DNA from: Pseudalkalibacillus berkeleyi
GTDB lineage: Bacteria; Bacillota; Bacilli; Bacillales; Fictibacillaceae
Direction: 5' to 3'
Assembly (NCBI RefSeq): GCF_021608225.1
Contig: NZ_JAKIJS010000001.1
Location: 2,666,001 to 2,730,000, forward strand
Length of the DNA stretch: 64,000 nt
The position numbers were made by a program, and so were the translations under genes. Of this stretch, positions 34,131 to 42,660 are shown one piece after another. The notes below the pieces were generated by a model that searched no databases, was not told where the DNA came from, and saw nothing but the letters and a program-made list of their open reading frames with translations. Each line of letters opens with the position of its first letter. Position 1 is the first letter of the stretch.

Positions 34131-34828
34131 GCGCGATGAGAAAAAGAAGATGGAAAAACGACGAGGAAGGTGTTCAAGGCTATTTCTGGCCGTCCTTCAC
34201 AGATATGATGGCGATGATGGTTCTGGTCATGCTATTCATCGCGATTATTGCCTATATCCAGAGCATTTACAACGCTTACGAACAGACGGAAGTCCGCCAT
34301 GAGCTTGCTAAAGTGGCAGACGTGAAACAACACATATCGGATTTGATTGAAAAACGATTAGAAGAAAACGTCGGTAAGGATAAAATCATTCGCGGTCCGA
34401 ACAACACGATCTCAATCGAAGGAAATATCTTATTCGATACCGGTAGTGCCGATATTAGTGCTTCTGGAAAAAAAGTACTCGGACAGCTCTCGGATGCGCT
34501 CGTTCAAATCATTGACGAGCAAGAGCTGAGCAGATACTTGTACATTATATTAATCGAAGGTCACACCGACTCCGTTCCATATGACAACTGGTCCTTATCG
34601 ACGGAACGAGCGGTTTCGGTTGTGAAATATATGGCTGAGGTGAACCCGAAGTTTAAAGAGCCTAAATACGCACAATATGTGGCGGCAACTGGTTATTCAG
34701 AGTACAAACCGATTGAAGAAGGCAATACAAATGAATCCCTTCAGAAGAACCGCCGTATCTCCTTCCAAATCATCTTGGACGACGAAAAATGGCAGAACAA
34801 ACTAAAAGGGATCATTAATGAGTATTAA
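34127..34828 (+). CDS. MotB/OmpA-family stator protein (ZorB-like)
   Basis: 233 residues. A single transmembrane helix (about 23-43) contains 'PSFTDMMAMMVLVML', with the Asp that carries protons in MotB-type stators. The C-terminal OmpA-like domain ('FDTGSADISASG', 'IEGHTDSVPYDNWSLSTERA') binds peptidoglycan. It overlaps the channel gene by 4 nt (GTGA) and so is translationally coupled; ATG 34136 is an alternative start. Together the pair would form an ion-driven complex anchored to the wall. It is not next to flagellar motor genes. Confidence 0.87.
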   Translation: MSAMRKRRWKNDEEGVQGYFWPSFTDMMAMMVLVMLFIAIIAYIQSIYNAYEQTEVRHELAKVADVKQHISDLIEKRLEENVGKDKIIRGPNNTISIEGNILFDTGSADISASGKKVLGQLSDALVQIIDEQELSRYLYIILIEGHTDSVPYDNWSLSTERAVSVVKYMAEVNPKFKEPKYAQYVAATGYSEYKPIEEGNTNESLQKNRRISFQIILDDEKWQNKLKGIINEY

Positions 34829-34833
34829 TCAGA

Positions 34834-34866
34834 GAGGAGCGACCCGTTTTGGTCGCTCCTTTTCAT
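34834..34866 (+). terminator. Rho-independent terminator after the stator pair
   Basis: GGAGCGACC, loop CGTTTT, GGTCGCTCC, then TTTT. Confidence 0.88.
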
Positions 34867-34912
34867 ATTAAGGCATGTTTTTATGACTAATTCTAGGTCT
34901 ATCCAGTTCGCT

Positions 34913-35070
34913 CGTGGAACTTTTGTGTTCACTTGGGGAACTTTGGAGCTTACTTGTGGAACTTTCCTGGCCGCTTGTGGAACTTTGCGACTCCCTTGTG
35001 GAACTTTCGGGCTCACATGTGGAACTTTGCGACTCTCTTGTGGAACTTTGGAGCTTACTTGTGGAAAATA
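34913..35070. repeat. 21-bp tandem array (seven units plus a partial)
   Basis: Units of exactly 21 bp, consensus TGTGGAACTTTSNGRCTYNCT, filling the gap between convergent genes. The constant part is TGTGGAACTTT; the other half of each unit varies. Unrelated in sequence to the array at 26386 but with the same period. Confidence 0.88.
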
Positions 35071-35152
35071 GTAAGATGTAATCACAAAAACTCCTGCCAT
35101 TCACCAGAATTCGGGTGGAGAACTACTATAGTCCGCAGACTCCTTTCGACAA

Positions 35153-37162
35153 CTATTCGTTTCCACCTAGCATGCCTTGAAATACTTTCTTTACTTTAGG
35201 TACTACGTAATGGCTACCCTCTCTATCCTTTACATCTTCGATCATCATTGAAATGAGAAGCTGTGGATTTTCAGTGTTCCATGCAACGAACCAGCCGTTC
35301 TCTTTCCCTTCCGCTTCTTTCGATTTCTTCAGTTCAGCAGTACCCGTTTTACCTGCTAATTTTATGTTGGCTAGTTTGGGTTCATGTCCTGTTCCATAAG
35401 GTTTCTCAATGACTTGAACGAGATCCTTGGTGATGGTTTTCGCTGTTTCTTCAGTCATTACATTCTCTTTCCAGGTTTGAGACTTGGTTTCGTCTGCAAA
35501 AAGGATTGGCTTAATCATAGCTCCGTTATTGATAAACGGAGTATATGTTAACCCTAAATGAAGTGAACTCATCTCCACTTGACCTTGACCATAACCGGTA
35601 TCTGCGAGTTGACCTTCACTTTTGAATCCTTCATTTGTAATTTTGGATTTCGAAATACCGATTGGAAACGGAATTTTCTCATCAAATCCAAACTTTTTCG
35701 ATTCTCGTAAAAAAGCATCTCCACCGATATCTAGGATTGCCTTTGCAAAATAAATGTTATCCGAGCGGACGAGCGCATCTTCTAAGTTCACCTTTGTATC
35801 TGGACTTTTCACACGCGTCACAAAATGGTCTCCCCAATTGTCCTTTTGCCATCGGTTGTTCGCTGGAATTTGTTTTTCTTCAGCTGGTTTGATCAAGCCA
35901 GTTTCCACACCAATTGCTGCGGTGATCGGTTTAAAGGTAGAACCTGGTGCATATGTGCTCGTGAACCTATTGGTGAGCGGTTTTAATGGGTCCTCCGATA
36001 ATCTCGTGTATTTATTACCTGTCACGCCGAAGTTCGGATCATAGGAGGGTGTACTCACGAGCGCGAGAACTTCACCAGTAGTTGGATGTATGGCAGCAGC
36101 AGATCCAGCATCTCCTTGCATTTGGCTATAAAGTAAGGATTGAATGGATGCATCAACCGTTAGTGTGATGTCCTTACCTTTCACCGGTTCTTGTTTCGCA
36201 AGGATATCCCGAATATTCCCTTCAGCATCCTTAATGACGATTTCACCACCAAGATCCCCTCTCAATTCTTCTTCGAAAATAAGTTCTAGACCTGATTTTC
36301 CAATTACATCGTTCGCTTTATAGCCTTTGTCTTTCTTTTTTTCTAACTGCTCTTTCGTAATAAGATCCACATATCCTGTCAAATGTGCAGCCGCAGACTT
36401 TAGCGGGTATACTCTTGCTTTTTTCTCAACAAATTTCGTTCCATTCAAAGGACGAATCGCTTCAATTTTGTCGTGATCGTCAGCTGCAACCGCTCCGAGT
36501 GGAACATAAGAATCTGGTTTTACCCATGATTGATTTAACTTTGCGTCGATTTTTTCTATTGGAACATCAATTAACTTTGCCAGCTTTTCCTTCACTTCTT
36601 CTGCATCTTCCTTCATCCAGGCGGGTACAAGACCTACCTCTTGGATCACACCATTTACAGCTAATCCTTCCCCATTCACATCAAAAATTTCTGCGCGTTC
36701 AGGTTTCGAAACGATTGCCTTAACTTGGTCACCCTTTTTCATGCCTACCAAAACATTTGATGGATTCCAGTTAATGGACCACTTGTCAGCCTCTTCCCCT
36801 TTCTCAAAAACAAGATCTGTTTGATAGGAGCTTTCGATTGGACCTGCGATCGTTTCCATTTTGACAACATAATTAAATGATGGTTTGTCCTCTTCATCAT
36901 ATTCTTTCTCTTCTTTAGGTAGTTTGTATGTAACTTCTAAGTCACTCATCTTTATTTCTTCGTAGCTCGTTGTGTATGTCTCAGTAAACTCCTTTTTGCT
37001 GAATTCTTTTTTCTTTTCTTCAGTTATGTAACTATACATTTTTTCATAGTCCTGTTTCTCCCAAGCTTTCATATAACTTTCGAAAGTGGTTTCTGGCTTC
37101 GGTTTGTCTGAACAGCCAACTAACGCGATCAAACAAATGATCAAAAATACTAATTTTCGCAA
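35153..37162 (-). CDS. pbpC: Penicillin-binding protein 3-type transpeptidase (lipoprotein)
   Basis: 669 residues, matching the 668 of B. subtilis PBP3. A lipobox (LIALVGC, Cys 17) is followed by an MecA-N/NTF2-like domain (about 22-140), a dimerisation region (about 155-330) and the transpeptidase domain: STFK (catalytic Ser near 412), SDN near 469, KTGTAE near 603. It crosslinks peptidoglycan outside the membrane; this class tends to have low beta-lactam affinity. The start is TTG 37162 behind GGGGG. No clear terminator: the gap downstream contains the 21-bp array. Confidence 0.93.
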   Translation of the reverse strand: MRKLVFLIICLIALVGCSDKPKPETTFESYMKAWEKQDYEKMYSYITEEKKKEFSKKEFTETYTTSYEEIKMSDLEVTYKLPKEEKEYDEEDKPSFNYVVKMETIAGPIESSYQTDLVFEKGEEADKWSINWNPSNVLVGMKKGDQVKAIVSKPERAEIFDVNGEGLAVNGVIQEVGLVPAWMKEDAEEVKEKLAKLIDVPIEKIDAKLNQSWVKPDSYVPLGAVAADDHDKIEAIRPLNGTKFVEKKARVYPLKSAAAHLTGYVDLITKEQLEKKKDKGYKANDVIGKSGLELIFEEELRGDLGGEIVIKDAEGNIRDILAKQEPVKGKDITLTVDASIQSLLYSQMQGDAGSAAAIHPTTGEVLALVSTPSYDPNFGVTGNKYTRLSEDPLKPLTNRFTSTYAPGSTFKPITAAIGVETGLIKPAEEKQIPANNRWQKDNWGDHFVTRVKSPDTKVNLEDALVRSDNIYFAKAILDIGGDAFLRESKKFGFDEKIPFPIGISKSKITNEGFKSEGQLADTGYGQGQVEMSSLHLGLTYTPFINNGAMIKPILFADETKSQTWKENVMTEETAKTITKDLVQVIEKPYGTGHEPKLANIKLAGKTGTAELKKSKEAEGKENGWFVAWNTENPQLLISMMIEDVKDREGSHYVVPKVKKVFQGMLGGNE

Positions 37163-37305
37163 TTGAGATCCCCCCTGACAAATACTGTATCCTATACTAT
37201 CATTTCTACTATATTTTTCCTAAAGAAATACTACATTGTTAAAAGGATTTTACAGTCCATCATGGAAGTACTTACCCATATAGAAAATATAGGGTGAGGC
37301 ATATT

Positions 37306-38085
37306 ATGAAACAGCATTTATGGAAATACGTCCGGGGAGTCATGTGGGATTATGAGAGCGTTCCTGATTCAGTCGAGTTTGTGGAACGAGATGAGCTCCT
37401 TATGTATAAAACGGAGGGGTCTAACAGCATCCTTTCAAATAAAGTTGCGAAGTTTGATACTGATGAGAATGTTGAGCGCTTATACGATCAAGTTCGTTCT
37501 TTTTATGGTGAAAAAGCTTTTTCCTGGTGGATTGGTCCAGATTCTAAGCCGGATCATCTTGCTTCATTCTTACAAGATAAAGGTTTTACGTATGAGGATA
37601 CTTACTATGGAATGGTTTTACCTGTAAATGAGAACAGTCGAAAAAATAAAGATGAGTATGATGTTATTGAGGTTGAATCTGAAAAAGATGTCCGAAATTA
37701 CGTAGAAGTAGGCGCTCAGATTTGGAATTATGATGAAGCGACGATTGCACATTTGGTTAAACAAAGACTAAGTTATGTGAAAGATGAGAACCGTCGCGGC
37801 GGTTTACTCATTATGCTAGATGGTGACGAACCTGTAGGTCATGCTGGATATCGGTTTAGTGCTGATGGAGTCGCTATGTACTTAGCTGGTTCTGGAGTCA
37901 TACCGCAATACCGGAAGCAAGGTATTTATCGTTCACTATTAGCTAAAAGGATGGAGCTAGCTCGTTTGAACAGCGCTAAATATATCGTTACTCAAGCACG
38001 CAAGGATAACTCTGAACCGGTTTTACGAAAGCTCGGATTTGTAGAATTAGGGAATTATGAGGTATACCGAACACCTATTAAGTGA
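37306..38085 (+). CDS. GNAT-family N-acetyltransferase
   Basis: 259 residues. The C-terminal half (about 115-259) has the GNAT fold with 'MYLAGSGVIPQYRKQGIYRS' (acetyl-CoA loop, here Q/RxxGI) and 'NSEPVLRKLGFVELGNYEVY'. The N-terminal half is a divergent GNAT-like or recognition domain. Substrate unknown. Start ATG 37306 behind AGGGTGAGG; GTG 37294 lies within that site. Followed after 33 bp by the DUF2569 gene. Confidence 0.82.
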   Translation: MKQHLWKYVRGVMWDYESVPDSVEFVERDELLMYKTEGSNSILSNKVAKFDTDENVERLYDQVRSFYGEKAFSWWIGPDSKPDHLASFLQDKGFTYEDTYYGMVLPVNENSRKNKDEYDVIEVESEKDVRNYVEVGAQIWNYDEATIAHLVKQRLSYVKDENRRGGLLIMLDGDEPVGHAGYRFSADGVAMYLAGSGVIPQYRKQGIYRSLLAKRMELARLNSAKYIVTQARKDNSEPVLRKLGFVELGNYEVYRTPIK

Positions 38086-38118
38086 TAGAAGGTTATGAAA
38101 AAAGGAAGGAGCATCTCA

Positions 38119-38652
38119 ATGGGGTCTAAGCATGAAGGAATTGGTGGTTGGTTGATTCTTATGGCAGTTGGTCTTATGATGGTTCCACTCATTCGTCTCT
38201 ATTCTCTTTATCAAAGTTATTGGACCGTATATCATACGCCCGCTTGGAGTTCTTTGACAGAGTCCGGAAACCCACTGTATCACGCATGGTTCCAACCAAC
38301 TTTCTGGCTGAATATTGCAGTTGACATTGGATTTATCGGATTATCTGTTGCAGCGCTATGGCTGTTGTTTACAAAGCATTCGTTGTTCCCAAAGTTCATG
38401 ATCTATTACCTAGTTGGTTTGACCGTGTTTGCCATTATAGATGGTTTGATAACGAATTGGATATTCGGCTCACTCCCACTTACAGCTGAAACATTGGATT
38501 ATGTCAAAAACCAATCATACAGACAACAAGCAGGCTCTCTACTTTTATGTTTAATTTGGATCCCTTACTTGTTAAGGTCACAAAGAGTTAAAACTACATT
38601 TGTAAACAGTCCAAAAAAGCAAACCGTCGCCGATAACAATTTGACGTTTTGA
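38119..38652 (+). CDS. DUF2569 family membrane protein
   Basis: 177 residues, four transmembrane helices. 'GIGGWLILMAVGLMMVPL' at the N-terminus is the DUF2569 signature. Function unknown. Start ATG 38119 behind GGAG at 8-nt spacing. Probably cotranscribed with the acetyltransferase gene. Confidence 0.8.
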   Translation: MGSKHEGIGGWLILMAVGLMMVPLIRLYSLYQSYWTVYHTPAWSSLTESGNPLYHAWFQPTFWLNIAVDIGFIGLSVAALWLLFTKHSLFPKFMIYYLVGLTVFAIIDGLITNWIFGSLPLTAETLDYVKNQSYRQQAGSLLLCLIWIPYLLRSQRVKTTFVNSPKKQTVADNNLTF

Positions 38653-38662
38653 GAAAAACTTC

Positions 38663-38809
38663 TTATTTCTTAGCGTCTTGTTTTTCTAGTTTGTCGTGTA
38701 TCTTTTTCACATACTTACTCGTTTCAGAGCTATCAATACCCATTCTTACACCATAATAAATGATCCCAAACAGCAAAACAGAACTGATTAACATACCTAT
38801 TATCATCAT
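38663..38809 (-). CDS. Small single-helix membrane protein, unknown
   Basis: 48 residues: one transmembrane helix (about 2-22), then a basic helical tail ('YVKKIHDKLEKQDAKK'). The start ATG 38809 follows AGAAAGG at a rather long spacing; a longer ORF from 38875 has no site. Convergent with DUF2569, 10 bp apart. Confidence 0.5.
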   Translation of the reverse strand: MMIIGMLISSVLLFGIIYYGVRMGIDSSETSKYVKKIHDKLEKQDAKK

Positions 38810-38869
38810 AAAAAAACACAACCTTTCTGTGAGATGATTGAGATTTAGTCTAACATAATGGATGAGAGG

Positions 38870-38913
38870 CAACAAAAAGGCTGCTCCATCAGGAACAGCC
38901 TTTTTGTTATTCT
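38870..38913 (-). terminator. Bidirectional rho-independent terminator after the DUF5667 gene
   Basis: AACAAAAAGGCTG and its complement around a 12-nt loop; T runs on both strands. Confidence 0.85.
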
Positions 38914-38922
38914 ACAATTGAA

Positions 38923-40197
38923 TTAATCATCGTCATTTTCATCGTCTTCGTCGTCTTTTTCATCTTCATCTTCGTCATCTTCGTCTCTTTCATCATCGTC
39001 TTCGTCATCGTCTTTATCTTCGTCACGGTCACGATCTTTTTTCTTTTCTTTCTTTCGTTTTTCTTCACGCTCTTTATCTTCATCATCTTTACGCTTTTCT
39101 TTTTCATCATTTTCATCTTTATCTTCGTCTTCGTCTTCGTCGTCATCTCGGTCATGCTTTTTATTGCGCTTTTCTTCTTGCTTTTCTTTCTTTTCTTTTG
39201 CTTTTTCTCGTTTTTCTTTAGCTTTTTCTTTTTTATGTTTTTCTTTTTTATCAGACTTTACTGGAGCTACATCAGACTCATCTTCTTCATCTTCATTTCC
39301 TTCATCATCCTCTGATGCGTCAGAATCTGAATCGTCGGACTCATCTTCGTCAGTGTCTCTATCATCATCCGAGTCTTTCTCGTCATCATCGGATTCTTCG
39401 TCTTCATCTTCATCTTTAGCCTTTTTGTTTTTCTTTTTTTCAAGCTTCGCAATTTTCTTATCTAGCTTTGCGAATGCCTTTTGGATATTTTTCATTAGAG
39501 ACTCTTGTGCTTGAGGATTCTCAACGTTTCCAAGAGCTAATAAGAGTGCGTCAATGTTGTTGGACAACTTCGCGCGCAGTTCATCCATTTCAGAGTCTTC
39601 GTCGGTTTCATCGTCACCAGGCTCACCTTCTCCAGAAGTCGACTCACCTTCAGATCCGTCAACATTTCCATCCTCATCTTCTTTACCTTCTTCATCTGAA
39701 GCTTCTTCTTTTTCTTCAGACTTATTAAACGCTTCCTCTTGGGCTTTAATCGCTTCTTCAAGCGTTTTCTCCGCTAACTCAGTCTCACCTGCAGCAAAGA
39801 GAGCATTCGCTTCTGCAATACGGTTAGATGCAATATCAGCTAAAACTTGTGCCTTTTCATAATCGTCTGACGCAACCGCAAGGCGTACATTTTCAATCAT
39901 TGTTTTTACGAAATAAAAGAAATCCCCAGGAACTAGTGAAGGTTCTTCTACTTCTTCCTCTGATTCATTTTCAGATTCTTCTTCTGAGCCTTCTTCTGAT
40001 TCTTCTTCATTTTCTTCTTCAGTAATAGATTCCTCATTTTCCTCTGAAGATGTTTCCTCTTCGGTTGCTTCTTCTTGGCTCGACGTTTCATCTGATAACT
40101 CTACTTTTGGAGCATCTGTGTTTGCAAATGCAGCTGGAGTAGCACCAAACAAAAGTAAAGATGCCGCACTTAACATCGCAATCCATTTCTTCATCAT
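38923..40197 (-). CDS. Secreted DUF5667 protein with very long acidic repeats
   Basis: About 424 residues. A signal peptide (ending 'PAAFANTDA') leads into an acidic Ser/Glu tract, then the DUF5667 domain (about 85-160; 'PGDFFYFVKTMIENVRLAVA', 'ADIASNRIAEANALF'). Acidic and mixed Glu/Asp/Lys low-complexity sequence follows to the end, the last 40 residues being almost all Asp, Glu and Lys. DUF5667 helical domains occur in secreted Bacillus proteins of unknown function. Expression is controlled by a cyclic-di-GMP-I riboswitch directly upstream, which suggests a matrix, adhesion or motility-related role. Start ATG 40197 (or 40194) behind GATGAGG/GAAGGG. Confidence 0.82.
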   Translation of the reverse strand: MMKKWIAMLSAASLLLFGATPAAFANTDAPKVELSDETSSQEEATEEETSSEENEESITEEENEEESEEGSEEESENESEEEVEEPSLVPGDFFYFVKTMIENVRLAVASDDYEKAQVLADIASNRIAEANALFAAGETELAEKTLEEAIKAQEEAFNKSEEKEEASDEEGKEDEDGNVDGSEGESTSGEGEPGDDETDEDSEMDELRAKLSNNIDALLLALGNVENPQAQESLMKNIQKAFAKLDKKIAKLEKKKNKKAKDEDEDEESDDDEKDSDDDRDTDEDESDDSDSDASEDDEGNEDEEDESDVAPVKSDKKEKHKKEKAKEKREKAKEKKEKQEEKRNKKHDRDDDEDEDEDKDENDEKEKRKDDEDKEREEKRKKEKKKDRDRDEDKDDDEDDDERDEDDEDEDEKDDEDDENDDD

Positions 40198-40224
40198 TGA
40201 CCTCATCCCTTCAGTATTTTTTGC

Positions 40225-40274
40225 ATAAAAAAAGCAGATTACGAAGGTTGCAACTTGCAACCTTGTAATATGCC
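40225..40274 (-). terminator. Riboswitch expression-platform terminator
   Basis: Minus strand: AAGGTTGCAA / TTGCAACCTT stem extended by ATTAC / GTAAT, followed by CTGC and seven T, between the riboswitch and the DUF5667 start. Confidence 0.82.
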
Positions 40275-40307
40275 TAGGAGTCCTTGTATTGCGTACTTTC
40301 TTATGTA

Positions 40308-40402
40308 TGACGGGTCCTCAGGCAACTGGCTGACATAGGTGAAACACCCTTAGTCCCTATAGTTTTGCGCCACTACCTTTCGATAGTTTTGCCATTATCT
40401 GC
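40308..40402 (-). ncRNA. Cyclic-di-GMP-I (GEMM-I) riboswitch aptamer
   Basis: On the minus strand the RNA reads GGCAAAACTATCGAAAGGTA, GTGGCGCAAAACTATAGGGA, CTAAGGG...CCTATGTCAGCC and AGTTGCC. This matches the GEMM-I core: a GGCAAA start, a GAAA tetraloop with its receptor side, GCGCAAAxCTAxxGG, CTAA, and TCAGCCAG closing GGCAA/TTGCC. A terminator lies between it and the DUF5667 gene, so cyclic-di-GMP binding probably switches transcription of that gene. Whether it turns on or off cannot be read with certainty. Confidence 0.88.
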
Positions 40403-40476
40403 TTGTTAATAGTTTTAAGTATACAACAATTCGACAACATTCTCGAAGTCCAATAGACCTGTTTTTTCAGAAAATT

Positions 40477-40519
40477 CATAGTACCTTTTAATCATTATTG
40501 TTGGTTAAAAAGTACTATG
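40477..40519. other. Imperfect hairpin between minus-strand genes
   Basis: CATAGTACCTTTTAA pairs with TTAAAAAGTACTATG (one mismatch, about 13-nt loop). No T run follows, so it is not a clear terminator. Confidence 0.4.
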
Positions 40520-40540
40520 CTGTAAGGATAATCCTTACTA

Positions 40541-40572
40541 GCAAAAAAAGAGAGCTGCAGTTAGCAGCTCCA
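40541..40572 (-). terminator. Rho-independent terminator after the small lipoprotein gene
   Basis: Minus strand: GAGCTGC, loop TAACT, GCAGCTC, then TCTTTTTTT. Confidence 0.83.
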
Positions 40573-40624
40573 ATGTGAGGGTAGGGTAGGTGTGGTGCCT
40601 ACTATTAAATTTTTTAAAATATAA

Positions 40625-40828
40625 TCAAGATCCCTCTTCAGATGATTCACCGTCTTCAGTGGATGTTTCGCTATCTTCCTTAGAAGTGCCACTGTCATCG
40701 GTGTTTGTTTCTTGCTCTTCTGATGAAGGTTCTTCATTAGCGGGTTCATCTTCAGTTCCATTACAAGCTGTAATTAACATGATTGCGAGTAGTGCAGAGC
40801 CTAGTTTAGCGAGAAAACTTTTTTTCAC
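40625..40828 (-). CDS. Small acidic lipoprotein, unknown
   Basis: 67 residues: a lipoprotein signal with lipobox LITAC (Cys near 22), then a low-complexity Glu/Ser/Thr tail. There is no folded domain. The start is GTG 40828, 10 nt after AAGGAG, giving MKKSFLAKL; TTG 40834 is possible but only 4 nt from the site. It lies upstream of the riboswitch-controlled gene on the same strand and has its own terminator. Confidence 0.6.
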   Translation of the reverse strand: MKKSFLAKLGSALLAIMLITACNGTEDEPANEEPSSEEQETNTDDSGTSKEDSETSTEDGESSEEGS

Positions 40829-40974
40829 GTTCAATCCACTCCTTATGTCGCAAAATTACCGGCTTGTTTCCGGCTAATTTCACTATAGTAGATTTTTCGT
40901 GAAATTTGTTAGGATTTACCGAATGTATATACATTCATTACCAAGTTTACTTCACATTCATACTGGCTTAACAA

Positions 40975-41592
40975 TCAACGTCTTAAAATAGCTCGAACAG
41001 GGCTTGCATCCGAATCTGCTAACGGAAGAGGCAGAGCGATGAGTTCATAGACACCCTCTTCAACCTCATCTAGTATGACACTTTCGAGAATATGGATATC
41101 GTGATTCAGTAGACTGTGATGGGACGCCAAATCTTTTGAATCGAGTTGATCAACAGATGGTACGTCCACTCCGATGAGTCTAATCCCATTTTCTTTTAAA
41201 AATGGCGCTAATTCTGGTGAGAGATACGTAATAGACTCAGGAAATTGACTGCGGTCTTTCCAAGAACTTGTCTTGATCAACAACCGCTCCACATTACTTA
41301 AATCATAGCCTTTGAGGTCATCAGGTGTAATCGACTCCCTGTTTTCCAAATGGACGACGAGCGCATCACCAACATAGAGTTCTGGTTGTAGATCGAGCAT
41401 TCTTTTTCCATCGTCATCAAAATGGTACGGCGCATCTACATGCGTTCCGGTATGTGTACTTAAGCTGAGGTTACCGACATTTACAGAGCCTGTTTCCTCT
41501 TTTGTCCAGTTGAGCTTGAACGTAAATGGCGTATCACCCGGCCAAGTCGGAACGCCATCCTTCAATGGCTGCGATATATCCCAAATCTTCAA
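40975..41592 (-). CDS. kynB: Cyclase-family arylformamidase KynB-like
   Basis: 205 residues. 'DISQPLKDGVPTWPGDTPF' at the start and the metal-binding 'STHTGTHVDAPYHF' are the cyclase/KynB signature, and 'GVDVPSVD' is typical of bacterial kynurenine formamidases. It would hydrolyse N-formylkynurenine to kynurenine, but no other kynurenine gene is in the window, so another amide or ester substrate is possible. Start TTG 41592, 8 nt after GAGGGGG; TTG 41598 is too close. It ends a fabZ-side cluster on the minus strand, 22 bp after fabZ. Confidence 0.85.
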   Translation of the reverse strand: MKIWDISQPLKDGVPTWPGDTPFTFKLNWTKEETGSVNVGNLSLSTHTGTHVDAPYHFDDDGKRMLDLQPELYVGDALVVHLENRESITPDDLKGYDLSNVERLLIKTSSWKDRSQFPESITYLSPELAPFLKENGIRLIGVDVPSVDQLDSKDLASHHSLLNHDIHILESVILDEVEEGVYELIALPLPLADSDASPVRAILRR

Positions 41593-41614
41593 CTCCAATT
41601 CCCCCTCGACTCGC

Positions 41615-42052
41615 TTATGCGTCTTCTTTTTTACCTAACGCAAACATAATTTCCGCTTCACAAGCTACTTCTCCATCGACTGTTGCAACAGCTTTCCCTT
41701 TACCCATCGATCCGCGAACGCGTGTCAGTTCGACTTCTAGGCGTAGCTGGTCTCCTGGGCGTACTTGTCTTTTAAAACGGCAGCTGTCAATACCTGCAAA
41801 GAATGCAAGACGTCCGCGATTTTCTTCTTTTATCAATAACGCAACTGCACCAACTTGAGCGAGCGCTTCTACGATTAGAACACCAGGCATAACAGGGTAT
41901 TCAGGAAAATGTCCGTTGAAAAACTCCTCATTTGCAGAGACATTCTTCAGTCCGATTGCTCGCTTACCCTCTTCTACTTCAGTAATTTGATCCACAAGTA
42001 AAAATGGATAACGGTGCGGAATAATTTCCTTAATTTCATCAATATTCAACAT
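41615..42052 (-). CDS. fabZ: 3-hydroxyacyl-[acyl-carrier-protein] dehydratase FabZ
   Basis: 145 residues, hot-dog fold. It carries the FabZ motif with catalytic His in '[20 protein letters not shown]'; N-terminal '[12 protein letters not shown]' is also typical. It dehydrates beta-hydroxyacyl-ACP in fatty-acid elongation. The order mbl-flhO-flhP-fabZ is conserved from Bacillus. Start ATG 42052 behind AGGAGG. Confidence 0.96.
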   Translation of the reverse strand: MLNIDEIKEIIPHRYPFLLVDQITEVEEGKRAIGLKNVSANEEFFNGHFPEYPVMPGVLIVEALAQVGAVALLIKEENRGRLAFFAGIDSCRFKRQVRPGDQLRLEVELTRVRGSMGKGKAVATVDGEVACEAEIMFALGKKEDA

Positions 42053-42223
42053 ATATGTATCCTCCTATAGTTAACTCTTTTTCCTAATGATAGCATAATT
42101 CATTGTTGGAGAAGAAATTGATATGAAGTACCTGTAGGTGATTTTTCATATGAACATAACTGAACATAATTTCTAAACAAAGTGTATTTATGTATAAAAA
42201 CCCTTTCAATTGATGGTGCTTTA

Positions 42224-42376
42224 CTATTCAGTATAAATGTCTCTCTCTATATGCTCTAACAAATTAGAAATTTCATTTAAATATTTAACTTGTTCCTTTA
42301 ATTGTAGCCCAATGTACAATAACACAAAAAATAATGCTATTAATAAAACAAAGTAGAAAATATCTTTTATCTTCAC
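42224..42376 (-). CDS. 50-residue single-helix membrane peptide
   Basis: GTG 42376 follows GGGGAG at 7-nt spacing and opens a 50-codon frame: MKIKDIFYF, a hydrophobic helix (about 6-24), then an amphipathic helix ('KEQVKYLNEISNLLEHIERD'). No family recognised. It stands alone between fabZ and the EpuA-like gene. Confidence 0.6.
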   Translation of the reverse strand: MKIKDIFYFVLLIALFFVLLYIGLQLKEQVKYLNEISNLLEHIERDIYTE

Positions 42377-42605
42377 ATTATCACTCCCCTATTAGCTTAA
42401 CTGTTAATGTCAACGTTCTAAGTCAGCACTTGTTTATAATACACATAAATGTAAATGATTTCTATAACGGTCTGATTCATAGTATAAATTAAATTCTTAT
42501 TTGTTTTCCTATGATTTGACGGTCTTTTCGGATCAAATCTTTGCCCTTTCTAAACAGTTGTAGGGATTCGCTTATGTACATTGTGAGGAACAAGCTCTGA
42601 CCCCA

Positions 42606-42652
42606 ATAGAAAACCCAGATGTACGCTAAATTTAGGGTACATCTGGGTTTAT
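42606..42652 (-). terminator. Rho-independent terminator after the EpuA-like gene
   Basis: A 40-bp near-perfect palindrome (42611-42650; one mismatch), followed by TTTTC on the minus strand. Confidence 0.85.
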
Positions 42653-42660
42653 AGAATGGA

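Noticed and set aside
32559-34828. A complete Zorya defence system
   Set aside because: Only the A/B-like pair is present; the flanking genes are a Spo0E-like phosphatase and pbpC, with no ZorC, ZorD or ZorE candidate.
38907-39862. Several ORFs rich in Ser, Lys or Met in both strands
   Set aside because: Alternative frames of the Asp/Glu/Lys repeats of the DUF5667 gene.
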